From Nissolia schottii (taxonomy: Eukaryota > Streptophyta > Magnoliopsida > Fabales > Fabaceae), in contig QANU01055992.1 of assembly GCA_003254905.1 (NCBI GenBank), positions 215,603 through 279,602 of the forward strand: DNA of 64,000 nucleotides, read 5' to 3'. The notes under the pieces were generated by a model that did no database searches, had not been told where the DNA came from, and worked only from the letters and a program-made list of their open reading frames with translations. A program made the translations under genes and the position numbers. Position 1 is the first letter of the stretch, and every line of letters begins with the position of its first letter. Shown here one piece after another: positions 23,193 to 36,116 of the stretch.

Positions 23193-26100
23193 ATGTACGT
23201 TGTGCCTCCACCCCAGCGCTCCGATCCGGGTTCAGGATCCGGTGATTTGCGGGTTTATCAAGCATGGAAGGGCAGTAATGTGAGCTCTGCTTCTGATTTT
23301 TCATTTCTTTTCTTTTTTTACCCTTTTTCTTTCTAATTATTTTGTTTCTATGTCACGATTTCTAAACTCTGAAAATTTCCCTTTTTTTTTTGCAAGTACT
23401 TCTTATGACTGTCAAATTTTAGGTAGATTTTTCTATAATCCCCCGTCCCCAATTTACTTTCCTTTTAATTTATAGTGGAGTTGGATTTTATCGTTGGGGG
23501 TTTTACAACTTGGGAAAAGTTTCTTTGTTCTAGGGTTCCCTGCTGAATGTGAGAGAAAAAGTTGTAGAGAAAATTGTTCTTCTTTTCAGCCAAGGAACTT
23601 TTGGAAGGCTGTTGCTTTCGATCTATGAGTATGCATCTATTTGAGGGGTGCTTTTTTCTATTAGGAAATGGATAACGATAGAAGCCCAGAAATGGCGACA
23701 TCAGTTAGTTTTGTTACAGCTGATTGATGTGCCATTTAGTAGGTTTTGTTTGGAGTACGATATTAGTACCAGATATTAACCTTTCTGTTGCTTTCTAACT
23801 GTTAACGAAGTGGTTCGAAAGCTTCACTTGCTTTGAAGTTCGAACACAGTGGAAGCTATTAGTTATTACTGCTGACATGGATTTCCCCACTCCCTCTGCC
23901 ACCCACCCTTTTGGAGATATCTTATGAATCACAAATAATTTTCGTGTCAGTCACTTCCCATAACATTTTCTCTTTCTCTCGTAAGCCTGCCATTTTGGGG
24001 TGCATCTGGAGAGTAAGTTGCTGGGAACTTACATCTGTTGAGTTCTCATAACTATAATGAACTTGAATTAGTAATTTATGTGTTATTTTATTTTAAATGC
24101 ACAAGCAGCGGGCAGAAATGAAATCAATCATATAACTTTTCTCTTTCTACTCTAAGTTTAAAGAAGGACAAAGAATAAATGTTGAATTCTAAAAAATTCG
24201 ACGAGTAGCAATTTTCTGATGGTCTGTGCAAATTCATTGTCACTACCCCTTGGGCCTCTACTTCGAATGATATTGCTTCTTTTCTCTTCAATGTCTCTAT
24301 CCTTTTGGTCTTTGGGGGGTAAAGTCTAGACATACTTTTCAAATTTTGTCATAGTTTATTTGTTAGCATTTATGTTTAACAGGAAAATTTTAGTAAACGT
24401 TGATGCTTATTATTTGAAATATGTTGCACTGTCTAGCCATTTTGCAACTGTGGAGATGCTTATTTGTTTTTTCTCTTCCTTTTTTTGCAGAAATTTTTTC
24501 TTCAGGGCAGATTCATATTCGGACCAGATGTGAGATCACTGGCATTGACAATTTTCCTTATTGTTGCTCCCGTCGCAGGTTTCTGCGTCTTTGTTGCCAG
24601 AAAACTAATGGATGATTTTTCCGATCACTGGGGGATAAGCATAACAGCTGCTGCTGTTGTATTCACCGTTTACGTGAGTCATTTTCTTTCATTTAGATGA
24701 ACAAGAAAAGTTTTCTTCCCCCCTACGTTCTGCATCTACAATTGCAGTGATAATCCATTTTTATTAGAATCACAAGAAGTGTTGTTCTGTATTGAATCTC
24801 ACACACACTTAATTGAAGTGAGCAAGAAACAATTGTTTCACTTCTAAATGAAATAAAACCATGAGTGGTTCACGCCAAACAAAACAAAAACTAGCCATAG
24901 CCGTTGTGAAGCTTTTATGTCTGTGCATCTAACACAATCATAATATTAATGAGCTAGTGGAATCCATGTCTAAGCCTATTGGCCTAATATCATTGATCAT
25001 TGTTCATATCTAACACCCACTGATATAACATACCACATGCTGCAATAAACTTTACTATTCTCGCTTTTGGCCAAATCATAGAGTGAAAATGCTCCAAGCT
25101 ATGGGCACGCACGTAAGATTGTTCATGTTAGTTCTTTATGTGGGTCTTTGGCTTTATTAGTTGCCAAAGTGAAACAGTTTTGTTTAGAAATATTGTCTTT
25201 CTATGTTTTGCTATATTATTGTTGGGAAATTTTCTCATAAAAAGTTGGAGGCATTAATTTATACACCAATTTTCTTCACTATGCATATGTTGATGTTATA
25301 ATCTTTTCAGGACTTAGTTCTTCTTTTGTTAACATCTGGCCGAGATCCTGGCATAATCCCCCGCAATGCACATCCTCCAGAGCCAGAAGGCTTTGATAAT
25401 AGTGTAGATGTTGGTGCTGGTCAGACTCCTCAGTTGCGGTTGCCTCGCATCAAGGAAGTTGAGGTCAATGGAATCACTGTTAAAGTCAAGTATTGTGATA
25501 CTTGCATGCTCTACAGGCCTCCACGATGCTCACACTGCTCAATCTGTAACAACTGTGTAGAACGGTTTGATCATCACTGCCCCTGGGTTGGACAGTGTAT
25601 TGGACTGGTAAGTTGGATCTTTTGTCTGTCAATCACTATTCGATCTTTCTTTTTTGGGAGAACGTTCAGGTTACCTTTGGTATGTTTCCTGTTTTCATCT
25701 TTCAGATGATGTGTTTTCATTGATATATAATCTTACCTTGTTTTATGCTGTTTCCTACTTTCAAATGTTAGGGAAGTAATTGGTAATAATTTTTACAAAA
25801 TGATTGTTTTCACCGTTTCTGTCGTGAAAGTTTGAAAATAAGAAACAAAGTGAAAACAAGGTGGTATTTTTGTAATGTTGGTGAAAATTTTCAATTGAAA
25901 CCAAAAAGAGAAAATGAACCCAACACTACCTTAGGGAGAAGGGGCGGCTGACCCTGTTCCATGGTCAAGCCAAAGGTTGGTATGGTATCTGGGGTTTGTA
26001 GTTTCTCTTATTTGGGGGTAAATATAATTTGGCTTAAATGTACTTTTAGTCCCTATAAATGTAGGTGATTTTGGTTTGGGTCCCTTTAAAAAAAAATTCT

Positions 26101-27991
26101 TGGTATTGGTCCCTTAATTTTTTTTTTTAATTTATTTATTTTTATGTTTTTGGTCTCTACTGTTCTAAATGTTAATCCCTATTAAGTATTTTAAATATGC
26201 TTTTAGTCTTTATAGACACAAAAAATTTTGTTTTTAGTATCCTTCTAAATATTTTAAGAATCTTCTTTTGATCCTTATAAATATCATTACTTAACACAAA
26301 ATCTAAACAACAGGGACTAAAACCAAAAAAGGAAAAAAAAAAGGGACTGAAGCCGAAACAAAAATTTTAGAGGAACCAAAACCATAATGATCCATATTTA
26401 TGGTTTTTCAAGTTTCTTATACTAATGCTTAATCATCAGAAGTTCTGGAGCAACCTAGCTTTTAAACGTTGTATTAATGGGTGTATGTTGTCCTGAAATT
26501 GAATTATGTGATAGAAAAGTTATCTTCAATTTAGTCCTTCGTAATTTTTCTTCAGAATCTAATTATATTAGTTAAAAAATGCTTTATAGTCAATCTAGGA
26601 GAATTTTTAGTCTCTTAAGTTCTCAACCTGTTGGGAGTTGATACTAGGAGTGAGTGAGTGAGTTGTGATTTACTAAAAGTAGGATGGACTATGGAGAAAT
26701 CCTTCATCTATAGGAATCCTTCCTCCATTAATGAAAAATTTCAGAAAAGTTTTACATGGAACTGAATTCGGACAACATAAAGATGCTTTTTCATTATGCT
26801 TCTAATCCGTGTCCCTGGATTTTTTCAATAGTCAGCAAGATTTGGGGCTGTTTGTCTGGTTCCTTTCTCCAAAGGTGTGTTCATGAGTTTGATTTAGTAA
26901 ATGGTAATATTGTAAAATTACACCATAAACTTTCCGTTTTTATCCCCTTGTCTATTTTAAACTCATGCAATTTAAATGTAGTTTTCTTTTGTTCACATTT
27001 GATGATTGCTCGAGCTCAGAGTTGTCTTCCTCCATACTCAATGAATACTTCATTAATATCTTTTTGGTTCTGATCTGATCTGTTTACTTTTCTGATGCCA
27101 TTCTTGAACGCGCATAATGTATAATGTATCTGAATTCTTGCAGCGTAATTATAGGTTCTTCTTCATGTTTGTCTTCTCAACTACACTACTCTGTATATAT
27201 GTATTCGCGTTTTGTTGGGTCTATATTAGAAGGATTATGGAGTGGGAGGAGACAACAATTTGGAAGGCAATGATCAAAACTCCAGCTTCCATTGTGTTAA
27301 TAATTTACACCTTCATATCAATGTGGTTTGTTGGCGGTCTCACTGCCTTTCATTTATATCTGATAAGCACTAATCAGGTAATTAATGCTTTTTTTTATAT
27401 CGCTTTTAAAAATAAGGTAGCTTTTAAGACGAGTCCACAGCTTGATATTTGTGCCCATTACTTTTGCAGACTACTTATGAGAACTTCCGGTACCGATACG
27501 ATCGGCGAGCCAACCCATATAACAAAGGAGTGTTGAATAATTTCAAAGAGATATTCTGCACCAGCGTTCCTCCATCAAAAAACAATTTCAGGGCATTAGT
27601 GCCAAATGAACCAGCATTACCTGCTCGGTCGGTGGGTGGAGGCTATATGAACCAAAGCATGGGAAAAGCCGGGGAGGACATAGAAATGGGTAGGAAAACT
27701 GTCTGGGGGGACATGGGTGCTGGAATTGACCATTCCGAAGGTCAATTAAACAATGACCGTGTGACTATAAAAGATGGTGAATTGGGTGAATTGTCTCCTG
27801 AAATTAGGAGGACAGTTGACGAGACTGGTGACCGTGCTGGACTCCATCCTAGGCGATCTAGCTGGGGAAGAAAAAGTGGAAGCTGGGAAATGTCCCCTGA
27901 AGTTCTTGCTTTGGCAGCCAGGGTTGGGGAGCCAAATCGCGTCGGTGTAGGTAGCAGCAGTAGTTTGACACACGAGAATCGTCATACATAG
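23193..27991 (+). CDS. DHHC-type protein S-acyltransferase (PAT), five exons
   Basis: This is a membrane enzyme that attaches palmitate by thioester to cysteines of other proteins. The exons are 23193-23279, 24491-24673, 25311-25607, 27144-27377 and 27470-27991. All junctions are GT-AG and in frame, giving 440 residues, the usual length for this plant group. Four membrane spans are visible at about residues 46-65, 78-98, 194-216 and 239-261. The cysteine-rich domain (from about Cys152) carries the catalytic DHHC at 177-180 between spans 2 and 3, facing the cytosol. The TTxE motif (TTYE) is at 268-271. The start [11 protein letters not shown] is a strongly conserved N-terminus of one Arabidopsis PAT subgroup. 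The hydrophilic tail holds serine-rich stretches and no further domain. The family acts in the plasma membrane, Golgi or vacuole; which one applies here cannot be read from the sequence. Confidence 0.95.
26051..26403. mobile_element. Non-autonomous inverted-repeat element in intron 3 of the acyltransferase gene
   Basis: The left end (CCCTATAAATGTAGGTG then GGTTTGGGTCCC) and the reverse complement of the right end (CCATAAATATGG then GGTTTTGGTTCC) form imperfect inverted repeats about 45 bp long. The interior is AT-rich with no coding capacity. The AGTCCCT/GGGACTAAAACC wording is typical of small Mutator-like elements that are abundant in legume introns. Confidence 0.5.
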
Positions 27992-28640
27992 TCCTTGTGC
28001 AACATGCAGCCACCTGGCCAAAAGAGACATGAGGATTTGATTTGGCAGTCATCACAAAAAAAAACAATTGCATTTCTCGTGGTATAACTACTGCGAATTT
28101 TATTGTTATGTGCAATGTGGGTGGGGGTTTGTAGTAAGCATTTGCAGGGTGTTTGTAAGTTTGTTTTAGCCGTTATGCCTGTAGGAAGGAATTGTTTGGT
28201 GTTTGTGGAGAGTGGGATTTTCTTTGCTTCTTGATGTTTGTATTAAGCTTGTCAACTAATTGGCCTTTGCATATGTGAAAGTTGCTATAACACTCTACTC
28301 TCTGTTGCTCGGAGAATTGGGAGTTGTTCTTGCTAACTTAGCTCCGAAGCTTGAATTGAATGTGGTTGGGTGAATTTGGATGAACTTATTGGGATATTTC
28401 CAAAGTCTCACGACGTATACCTTTATTAAGATTGTGTATGATGTTTGTGTATCATATAACTTGAAGCCATACATATGCAGGTTGATTAGTCTGTGTTACC
28501 AATATAACCCTCCACCTCAAGGATCATGATCAATTTGTCTCCCCTCTAGTCGTTTAATTATGAACAAAGGTATTTCACCAATTGAAGCAAATTTGGTTCA
28601 GTGTGTTTGGAGTTTGAATAAAACAATTTGCATCAACTTG
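27992..28640 (+). other. 3' UTR and downstream flank of the acyltransferase gene
   Basis: No coding sequence was seen. T-rich and TTTGTA-like stretches between about 28090 and 28250 (for example TTTTATTGTTATGTG and GTTTGTAAGTTTG) would suit a plant polyadenylation region, but no exact site can be given. Confidence 0.4.
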
Positions 28641-28779
28641 ATTATGTCAAAATTGGTTTTGTTTAGAAGTGAGTTGATGTGAATGTAAAAAGTGACCATT
28701 TGGGTAATGTTAATTAAAATGACTTTTATGTGTAGTTACAATAAGGATGATTTAATCCTTGTTATTTTCATATCAGACA

Positions 28780-29340
28780 AAAGGGACATCAAACGAGGTG
28801 CCATGAAGGAAGAAGTCGACGTACCCATATTCCTGACAAGAATATCGGCCTCCGCAAAAATACAAGTGCTCACGTAGTAGAGAGTCCAAGTCTCCACACT
28901 CTAAAACTTGTGCATTACGATGACGCCACACCCACCAGAGAACGCTACAATCCAGCGCCTCGCTCGAATGATTCAAACTATTTCGGACCCAAGCATTAGA
29001 GTATATTGGGGTGTCAATTGGGGTGGACAGAGAGAGACACAAGATTCCATTCACCATCACGCCAAACATCCTTAACTGTGATTTGAGTATCAGAAACGTG
29101 AACAATAAGGAACAAATTCATTGACACGACCAAGAGAATGCCACGAATCAAACCAGAAGGAACCGTCACCCTTACTCATACTCAAACAAAACCCATCTCG
29201 CAAGAACGCTGCAGCCTTTGACATTGACTTCCAAATGAACGATGGATTTTTGCCACCACCATCAAAAAGTCAATCACCACTCAAAGAATAAATTTCCTTA
29301 AGAAGCTGAGGCCAAATCTTATTTTTACCATGCAAAAAAT
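28780..29340 (-). pseudogene. LINE (L1-type) ORF2 C-terminal fragment
   Basis: On the minus strand, translations such as IWKSMSKAAAFLRDGF with GDGSFWFDSW, then WWVWRHRNAQVLE, match the region after the reverse transcriptase of plant L1-type LINEs, including the zf-RVT (reverse-transcriptase zinc-binding) domain. Several stops and frame changes interrupt it. No endonuclease or reverse transcriptase part is nearby. The fragment ends abruptly at 29341, where an LTR-like block begins. Confidence 0.7.
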
Positions 29341-29870
29341 TGTCACGACCCAAGCAGGGCACATCTCACGCGAGATGCAAGACAGGAAAGCTAGCGCGTT
29401 GCAGTGGTGCGGTGTTGGGACTGCAGCAGTGCCCAGGGAGCGCCGTAGCACGTCAAGAACTTAAGGGGGTCTCCTCTTACGCCTATATATAGAGGCTTCT
29501 AATAAGTGTTTAAACTTGCTAATTAGTTTGAGAGGTCACTTTTATGAGACTTTTCGCTCCTGTTAGTTCCTAACTTAGTGCTCGTTAGCGGTCAACCATT
29601 TTAAGGAAAGGTTTTGCCAAGGACAAAACTTGGTACTTACTGATCTTAGTCTACCTTTATTTTTTTAAGATAAAACATGTAAAAATAATAAGTCATGTTA
29701 TGTTATCAGTATCAGTTAAAGAATTAATGTTATCATATTATGTTATGTATGATCGTAAAGTAGAATATGATTCATTTAGATTTAGAGCAAGACCGTAAAG
29801 CTCGGACATGACAGCCCATAATGCCCGGTGTCATGTATGATGTATATTAGGACAACACCGTGTCTACTCC
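29341..29870 (+). repeat. LTR-like block between two LINE fragments
   Basis: It starts TGTCACGACCC exactly where LINE similarity stops, and has a TATA stretch (CCTATATATAGAGG) near 29490. Its part 29595-29840 is clearly similar to the reverse complement of about 42000-42390. It may be a solo LTR of a gypsy-type element. The right edge is approximate and no target duplication was confirmed. Confidence 0.5.
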
Positions 29871-30270
29871 CCACTTGATTCCGTTGTTAGATGTTTTATT
29901 ACTAGTATACACAACCACCCTAGGAGCTTTAGGAGAGGATGGATTGCTGGCAACTCGAAATCTCTTCCCTTCGCACGTGGAGTTGATGTCTCACCCGCAG
30001 CCACCCTTACCTCACTACCATTTCTCCTAGCATTACATTCTCCCACTTCCCATCATGTTGATTCTTTCCATTCTCATGAGCCATTTTCCCCATAGAATCC
30101 GCACTCACCTGACTGGACTGATTCGCCCTCCATTCGAATTTGAATTCTAAATCGATCGTAACTCCCACATTATTGGTAGCTACCATGAAGTATCCAATCC
30201 CCACATTCATAATATCATATCCACCCTTCAACCTCCATAAGGATTTAATCTTGTCCCGTAACAAAGGGAA
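29871..30270 (-). pseudogene. LINE ORF1 fragment (DUF4283-like)
   Basis: On the minus strand, LRDKIKSLWRLKGGYDIMN followed by VGIGYFMV matches the start of the DUF4283 domain found at the N-terminus of plant LINE ORF1 proteins. A Lys/Arg/Gly-rich stretch follows. With 28780-29340 it could be one L1 copy that has lost most of ORF2, or two separate copies. Confidence 0.55.
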
Positions 30271-33200
30271 ACTAACCCTCTTCCTCAGCAGCTTACAAAC
30301 AAGTGCCTCAACACTCCCTCATGCTTGCCAAAAGCCTCGATCGCCATGTTTGTTTCTTGCTCTTTATGACTTCCTCCCCTGCTCTCCTCCCTTGTTGCCT
30401 CTTACTAAACAAAACATTTTATTATTTTTTTTTATCTTTCTTTGATTTGATAACTTTTGTGTATTGTTTCTTTAACATCTTTTTTTACAAGAGCAAAGTT
30501 TAAATGCAGCTCTCAAAATATTTTGATGAGATGGAGGTATTCTATATAAAAAAAATTGATTCTGTGTATGTTTTCTATCATTACCAATTGATATTGATTT
30601 ATTAAACGTCTAAACCTGCAATTTTTGATCCGTAAGCGTTTCATAAAAATGTAGGTTTCCTTTAAATAGTAAGTCTGACATGATAATTTTGTCTCAGATA
30701 AGAAAGAATGAAGGAAATTGATGAATTTACTCCTTTTTCCTTTCAAGATATGGTTCGACTCAATTTTTTCCCCTTCATCATATGGATTAATATTCTTATG
30801 ATTTTATCTTTATCTGTATTGCATATTTTGATTTCAAAAACTGTTCAAGAATAATGTCATCAAGCTTGGAAACATGGTTAATAATATTGATGAAATACCT
30901 ATACATGGTGATGTATTCCTCTTGCTCTTGCAAATGAGTAATATTGGAGTTTAATTTTCATTTTAATTTCATTGTTGTCCAGTTGCATGGAATTATTATT
31001 ATTATTATTATTGCAAACGTGAAGGAGAAAAACCTCCTGTGCTTAGGTCAGAATTCAAACCTTTTGCAAGGGTATTTCTGTTTTATGATGCAGTTTATAT
31101 GCTATGTATTGTAGATTGATACTTGGCTTCTTTGTTCACTCCAGGCAAGGCCGTTCATGGTGGCATGATGAGGATGCAAACTGGTTTGCAGTTGTGATGT
31201 TATTGCTTTCTTTTATTTGTATTTTCCAAAGTTGATTTTCCCTTTCATGAACTGCAAGTATTCTACTGTCATGTGTTTGTAGTTGTCTCGTGCTATCTTT
31301 TTGTTCATGTAAAATGCCCCTCAAATTCTTTTTAGATTCTTGCATAAGCTCATATATACCAAAGTGGGCTGATAGCAGTCTTTAATGCTTACAATCAGTT
31401 GCTGCCACCAAAGCTGGTCTCTGTTCTTTGGCTGTGGTCTAAGTAGGTCCAAGGAAGAGTTTATTGAAGATGTTATTTCTTTTGTGAGTGTTTTTTTATT
31501 TGTCATCATGGCAACATTTATTGCCATGGTGAAAAGGATGGCTAAAGATCATGGGTTAAAGTTCTCTATTTTTTTCTCCTATCTAAACAAGATTACCTGT
31601 CCACTAAGACATGAAGATTCTAGTACATTATTTGTCACCAGTGTTGGAGTGGGGCTATTATTTTAGTTTGTTATTGTCACTGGGCTCAACAGAAGGCCTA
31701 TCATATTGTACTAGCATAAACAAACTAGACTTTCCTTCAAGTGGGTGTGAGTTTCCATTCCAAGTTTAGTGGCAAGGAATTAGAAAGCAAATATATAGTG
31801 TAAGGTGAGATTTAAAAGTTTACATGATTTTTCTAATACATATATGTATGGACATGTTGCACTTAATTCTTAAGTGAATAGAACATATGTGGCGAAATGT
31901 ACAAATGAAGCTGAGCAATGTCATCATTTAGTGAAACATTAAAGTCATTTGTAATTGACATGCAAATGGATGTTAGAGGGATGAGCTTAGATGTTCTTGG
32001 TAGGAGAGAAATTATAGGGATGCTGTTAAAAGAAAAAAAAAAGGACTGGTACTGAGACCTTGGTTATTTGAGTTCCAACTTCAGACCAGTTGTTTTAATT
32101 TTGTTGAAGAATTCAAGGGTATCACCATTGGTTATTACTTTTTTGTGTTGAATAATTAATTTGTATCTCATGAACTTAGTACTCTTTATTTTAAACATAT
32201 GATTAAATTACAACCGTTGAAATTTAAAAAGGCAATTAAAAAGGCAATGATTTTCCTCTTTAATGATTATATGGATTGTTCCCACTTGCATTTGTCGGCT
32301 CTTTTTTTTTTTTCCAAAATAAAAAAAGTGCCAGCGCTAAATTTTTAAGAAGATGATTACAGCCAGTTAAAAGTTTCTTATAAAAAATTAAGGTAATGAT
32401 GTGTGAATGATTTATTTTTATTTTTTTAAATGTTTGTGGCTCTATAAATAATAACAAATATATGTCGAATGTGATATATGAAACTGGGCAACGGATTTGC
32501 CGAGGGAGTTTAAGCACAATTAGTGCATCTAAAAAAAATTATATCTATGCCATGGGCATAGTTTTAAGTAACACATGCACACAAGTCCCTGTCAGTTTCC
32601 TTTATTGCAACTTAATCACTCAAAGTAAAATAATCCAATTTTAGGGCTCCCGACTTCTGTGCTTGCTATTATGCATATCCCCTTTCCTTTTTTTAACTGC
32701 AAATCTTGAGTTTTTGTCCAGATCTGGTTCTAATCTTTGTATTGTGAAGTTGATTGTAGCTTGGGTTTTTCAATTTCTACATCTTATACAAGAGCTGATG
32801 CAGTTTGGATTGGTCAACGAAAATGGAGGAGGTTCACGAAATTTTTTTCTTCTTTTATGCAGTGTTATGTGCGATTGGATTATTTTTTCTTTTCGCCAAC
32901 AATAAACTCATGATCGAAGATGGTACAATGCTCCATTTAATATTCCTCCTATCTAAAATAATCTTTTACAGGACACCGTAATGATGAGAGCAGACTATTA
33001 CCAAACATGGGCAAGAAAAGAGGCAAGAAAAGAAAGAATGCTTTGCTTGACATAGTTTCTCTTCCGTTGCATTGTATCTTGTCCTTGTGTGATTTGTTAC
33101 GCTATTGCTTTTCCCTTTGCGATGTTGAGTTATATTATTGTAATTAGTTGAACTCGTGATATCAATATATGTTTATAATAATATGTGAGTTTATTCAATT

Positions 33201-33399
33201 ATATACTTATATACGTTGTGGTATATGTATGTGTGTCAATGCATACCCTTGTGCATTCGCACGACTTATTTCTTATTAATGTTTTACAATGTATGGCTCG
33301 TGTTTTTTAAAATGAGTTTCTATAAAAGTTCAAAACTATCCCTTATATTCCAAATGAGTATTTAACTAACTAAGTCTAAAAGTAAGATAAAGTTAAAAT
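30271..33399. other. AT-rich intergenic DNA, no gene recognised
   Basis: Both strands were read. Only short T-rich open frames occur, and none resembles a known protein. A TTA/ATT microsatellite lies at about 30988-31013. A few stretches near 31140-31560 and 32700-32880 look less random, with possible splice-like signals, but I cannot support an exon. Confidence 0.4.
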
Positions 33400-33675
33400 G
33401 ATAATATAAAATTCATTTAAAAAAACTACATTTCAATTAAATAATAATAATAATAAAACTCAAAGAACTTACGCACTTGCCGTAGAATCTTCTGGTTGTT
33501 GTCGTGAAATTATTTAATTAAATGTTTCGAATTATACTAATGTACGCATAAACATTGTGATGAGTCATATTCTCTTAATTTTATTTTATTTTTATAAAAA
33601 AAAAAGTGGATGATGAGTCGTATTCGTTTATGTTTGAGCGAAATAAAAAGCTAATCTGAACTATTTTTTATAAAA
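33400..33675. repeat. Distal copy of a duplicated segment of about 275 bp
   Basis: It matches 35409-35683 in the same orientation. Shared landmarks are ATTTCAATTAAATAATAAT, ACTCAAAGAACTTACGCA, GTAGAATCTTCTGGTT, AAATGTTTCGAATTATACT and GATGAGTCGTATTCGTTTA. It is an interspersed duplication about 2 kb apart, of unknown type. Confidence 0.85.
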
Positions 33676-35408
33676 AACGTGTTTTCCGTTAATTTTAGGC
33701 TACGAGCCTACTCTGGAATCCGGTTCTTCCTTTATCCGATCACCAGGCATCTACGTGCTGCTGCGTCACCACGCCTTTATTATTGCATTCTTGTTTTACA
33801 TACAGCTCATTGCAGAGTCACTAGTTTTAATTGATTTATCCCATTTCAAAATTTTCTGAAAAAATATATAATTGATTTATCTCAGAATTTTCCAACCCAA
33901 ATCGTACAAGTCAAAAACAGAACATCAAAAATAATATGATATGACAGGGAATCCGGGATGCTCGGAGAATTCCACGTAGTGTAAAGCTGTGACCGAAACG
34001 ATGGTCACAGCCCAAAACCCGCCTTTCATGTCTGGTCGTACTCATGCACCTGCTGTCACGAAGGAAAGTCGTTTCCTCACTGTTACTCAGGTCACGTGAC
34101 TCGCACTCGCACCCGCACCGTCACATGTGACGCAGCACCTATCCCTTGCGCCTTACGAACGAACGCCAATTCAACTCCAACCACCGACACCTTTTTGCTT
34201 ATAATATTTCGTTTTTGGTTTTCTCCTTTTCAAAGGAACATGATAAATGTCTACCAAAAAAAACGGAACAAGATAAACTAATATTAACACACACATAAAT
34301 GTTATTAATTTAGAGAAAAAAATACATGTAGAAATTATTATATTTATATGTATATTTATTATCTATATGTTTATTATCTATTTACAAATAAAAAGGAATT
34401 AACTTTAAAATTCATAACTAACATTTATTCCATTAAATGAGTCCTCAGTACGTGAAGAGATTAATTCTTGTTTCTCACAATAAATATTCTAAGAGACAAA
34501 ATTGAAATATATAAAATGGAATTGTACTTTTTGATAACCAACTTTTCTATTCCTAATTTATCTTTGTATTTTTTTGTTAGTTACTTATTTATTACAAGAT
34601 AGTTACTTACTTATTACAAGAGAGTTAAAGACAAGATTTTCCATATTATTATTTTGCGATAGACATCATTTAATTATCCAGTTACATTTTATGGTTGTAA
34701 ACCGTTAACAATATTATCATTATTAATATGCAAACTTATTTATTAATTATCTTTATATTGTTATAAATGGGATTAATTTGATGCTTAAACTAGCTAGCGA
34801 GCTTCTCTAGATCCAATAGTTCTATGTGTGGTCACGACTAAGTTTTGGGTCGTGACACATCACCACCCAGCCCCACAACATCATCACCTATCATACTCCT
34901 CCAAAATTTAAAGTGAAGAGTTAGTACTCAACTAAGTCCCTAAGAAAAGTTGCGCTACCCTAATTAGCCCATGAGAAAAAAAAAATGCCTCATAGGTCCC
35001 ATGATGTCATTTTGGTTGTGTCCTAAACAATAGTTTTTTGAGTTTTAGAGTGACTAGGAGAGAGAAGAGAGAGAAAATGACAAGTTAATAACCCTATCAC
35101 ATGCCTTTATGATGTAACTAGACGGAAGAATTAACGTGAGAAACAAAATCTTTTAAACATTAACATGTGTGTTTATTTTTATTAGGGAGAAGTCTAGGAC
35201 TATGTTTAGGGACTAACTTGATCCTTTTACTCTTATATGTTGGGTTGCTGATTGAAGGATTAGGTAAAAAAAAATGAGTTTAATTTTGATGTGATGATAA
35301 TATAAATTTTTTTACGCAGTCGATCAATTAATTCATTTCGTTTAAATGCCTTTTTAAAGAATAAGTGTAATAGTCAATCATATTTACTAATTTGTCAATA
35401 TATAATTG
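33676..35408. other. Intergenic DNA between the two duplicated segments
   Basis: No coding sequence was recognised. A less AT-rich island at about 33700-34180 holds a CACGTG G-box (34093-34098) and several GTCAC words and looks promoter-like, but no gene follows it. A stretch near 34830-34860 (TTTTGGGTCGTGACA) resembles the end of the TGTCACGACCC LTR family seen at 29341. Confidence 0.4.
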
Positions 35409-35683
35409 AATGATAATATAAAATTTATCTACACAAGTACATTTCAATTAAATAATAATAATAATAATAATAATAAAACTCAAAGAACTTACGCAGTTGT
35501 CGTAGAATCTTCTGGTTATTGTTGTGAAACTATTTGTTAAATGTTTCGAATTATACTAATGCACGAATAAACATTGTGATGAGTCCTACTCTCTTTATTT
35601 TATTTCTATAAAAAAAGTGGACGATGAGTCGTATTCGTTTATTTTTGTGCGAAATAAAAAGCTAATCTGAGCTGTTTTTTCTT
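35409..35683. repeat. Proximal copy of the duplicated segment
   Basis: It is the second copy of the 33400-33675 segment, ending about 640 bp before the phosphodiesterase start codon. Its AAT run is longer than in the other copy. Both copies keep the same order and orientation. Confidence 0.85.
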
Positions 35684-36084
35684 ATAAATTTCAAATTTTC
35701 ATTCTGCTTGGTTTGAATTCTCTAAAACAACTATGCATTGCGCGTGACAAGACCCTTTCTCACTCACTAAATTAAAACCAATCATCATATATCCACCTTA
35801 ATTTGTCGTTCCCACTCCTAATTATTTTATTTTTTGAAATTTTTATCCAGCCCTAATTAGTCGTTCATTCTGTCCACTCCACGTCAAAAAACAAACAAAA
35901 AGCTTGTTGTCCGTGTTGCTCAAATTTTGTAATTTTGTAATTTTGTAATCAATCGTAATTGGTAGAAAATAAAAAAAAGGACGACTAGTCACGGTCCAAA
36001 AAGATTGCGAAAGAGGGAGAACATTACATTAGGAATCTAGAACAGAAGACTTGAGGGCGAGTTTAGGAATAGGAATAGGAGAAG

Positions 36085-36092
36085 GAATATCC
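36085..36092 (+). promoter_or_regulatory. P1BS site 1 (PHR1-binding motif)
   Basis: GAATATCC fits the consensus GNATATNC bound by PHR1-type transcription factors in phosphate-starved plants. It lies 229 bp before the phosphodiesterase start codon and 24 bp before a second site. Confidence 0.6.
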
Positions 36093-36116
36093 AAAAGCAT
36101 ATGACATTAGGAGTGA

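Noticed and set aside
30988-31013. Array-like ATT repeats considered as CRISPR-like or satellite
   Set aside because: They are plain trinucleotide microsatellites with no spacers. CRISPR arrays are not expected in plant nuclear DNA.
31385-31666. 93-codon + strand frame
   Set aside because: There is no similarity to any family I know, and it lies in AT-rich DNA without promoter or splice support.
34085-34180. G-box (CACGTG) region as promoter of an unseen gene
   Set aside because: No gene starts in the following 2 kb. A single G-box is too common to support a call.
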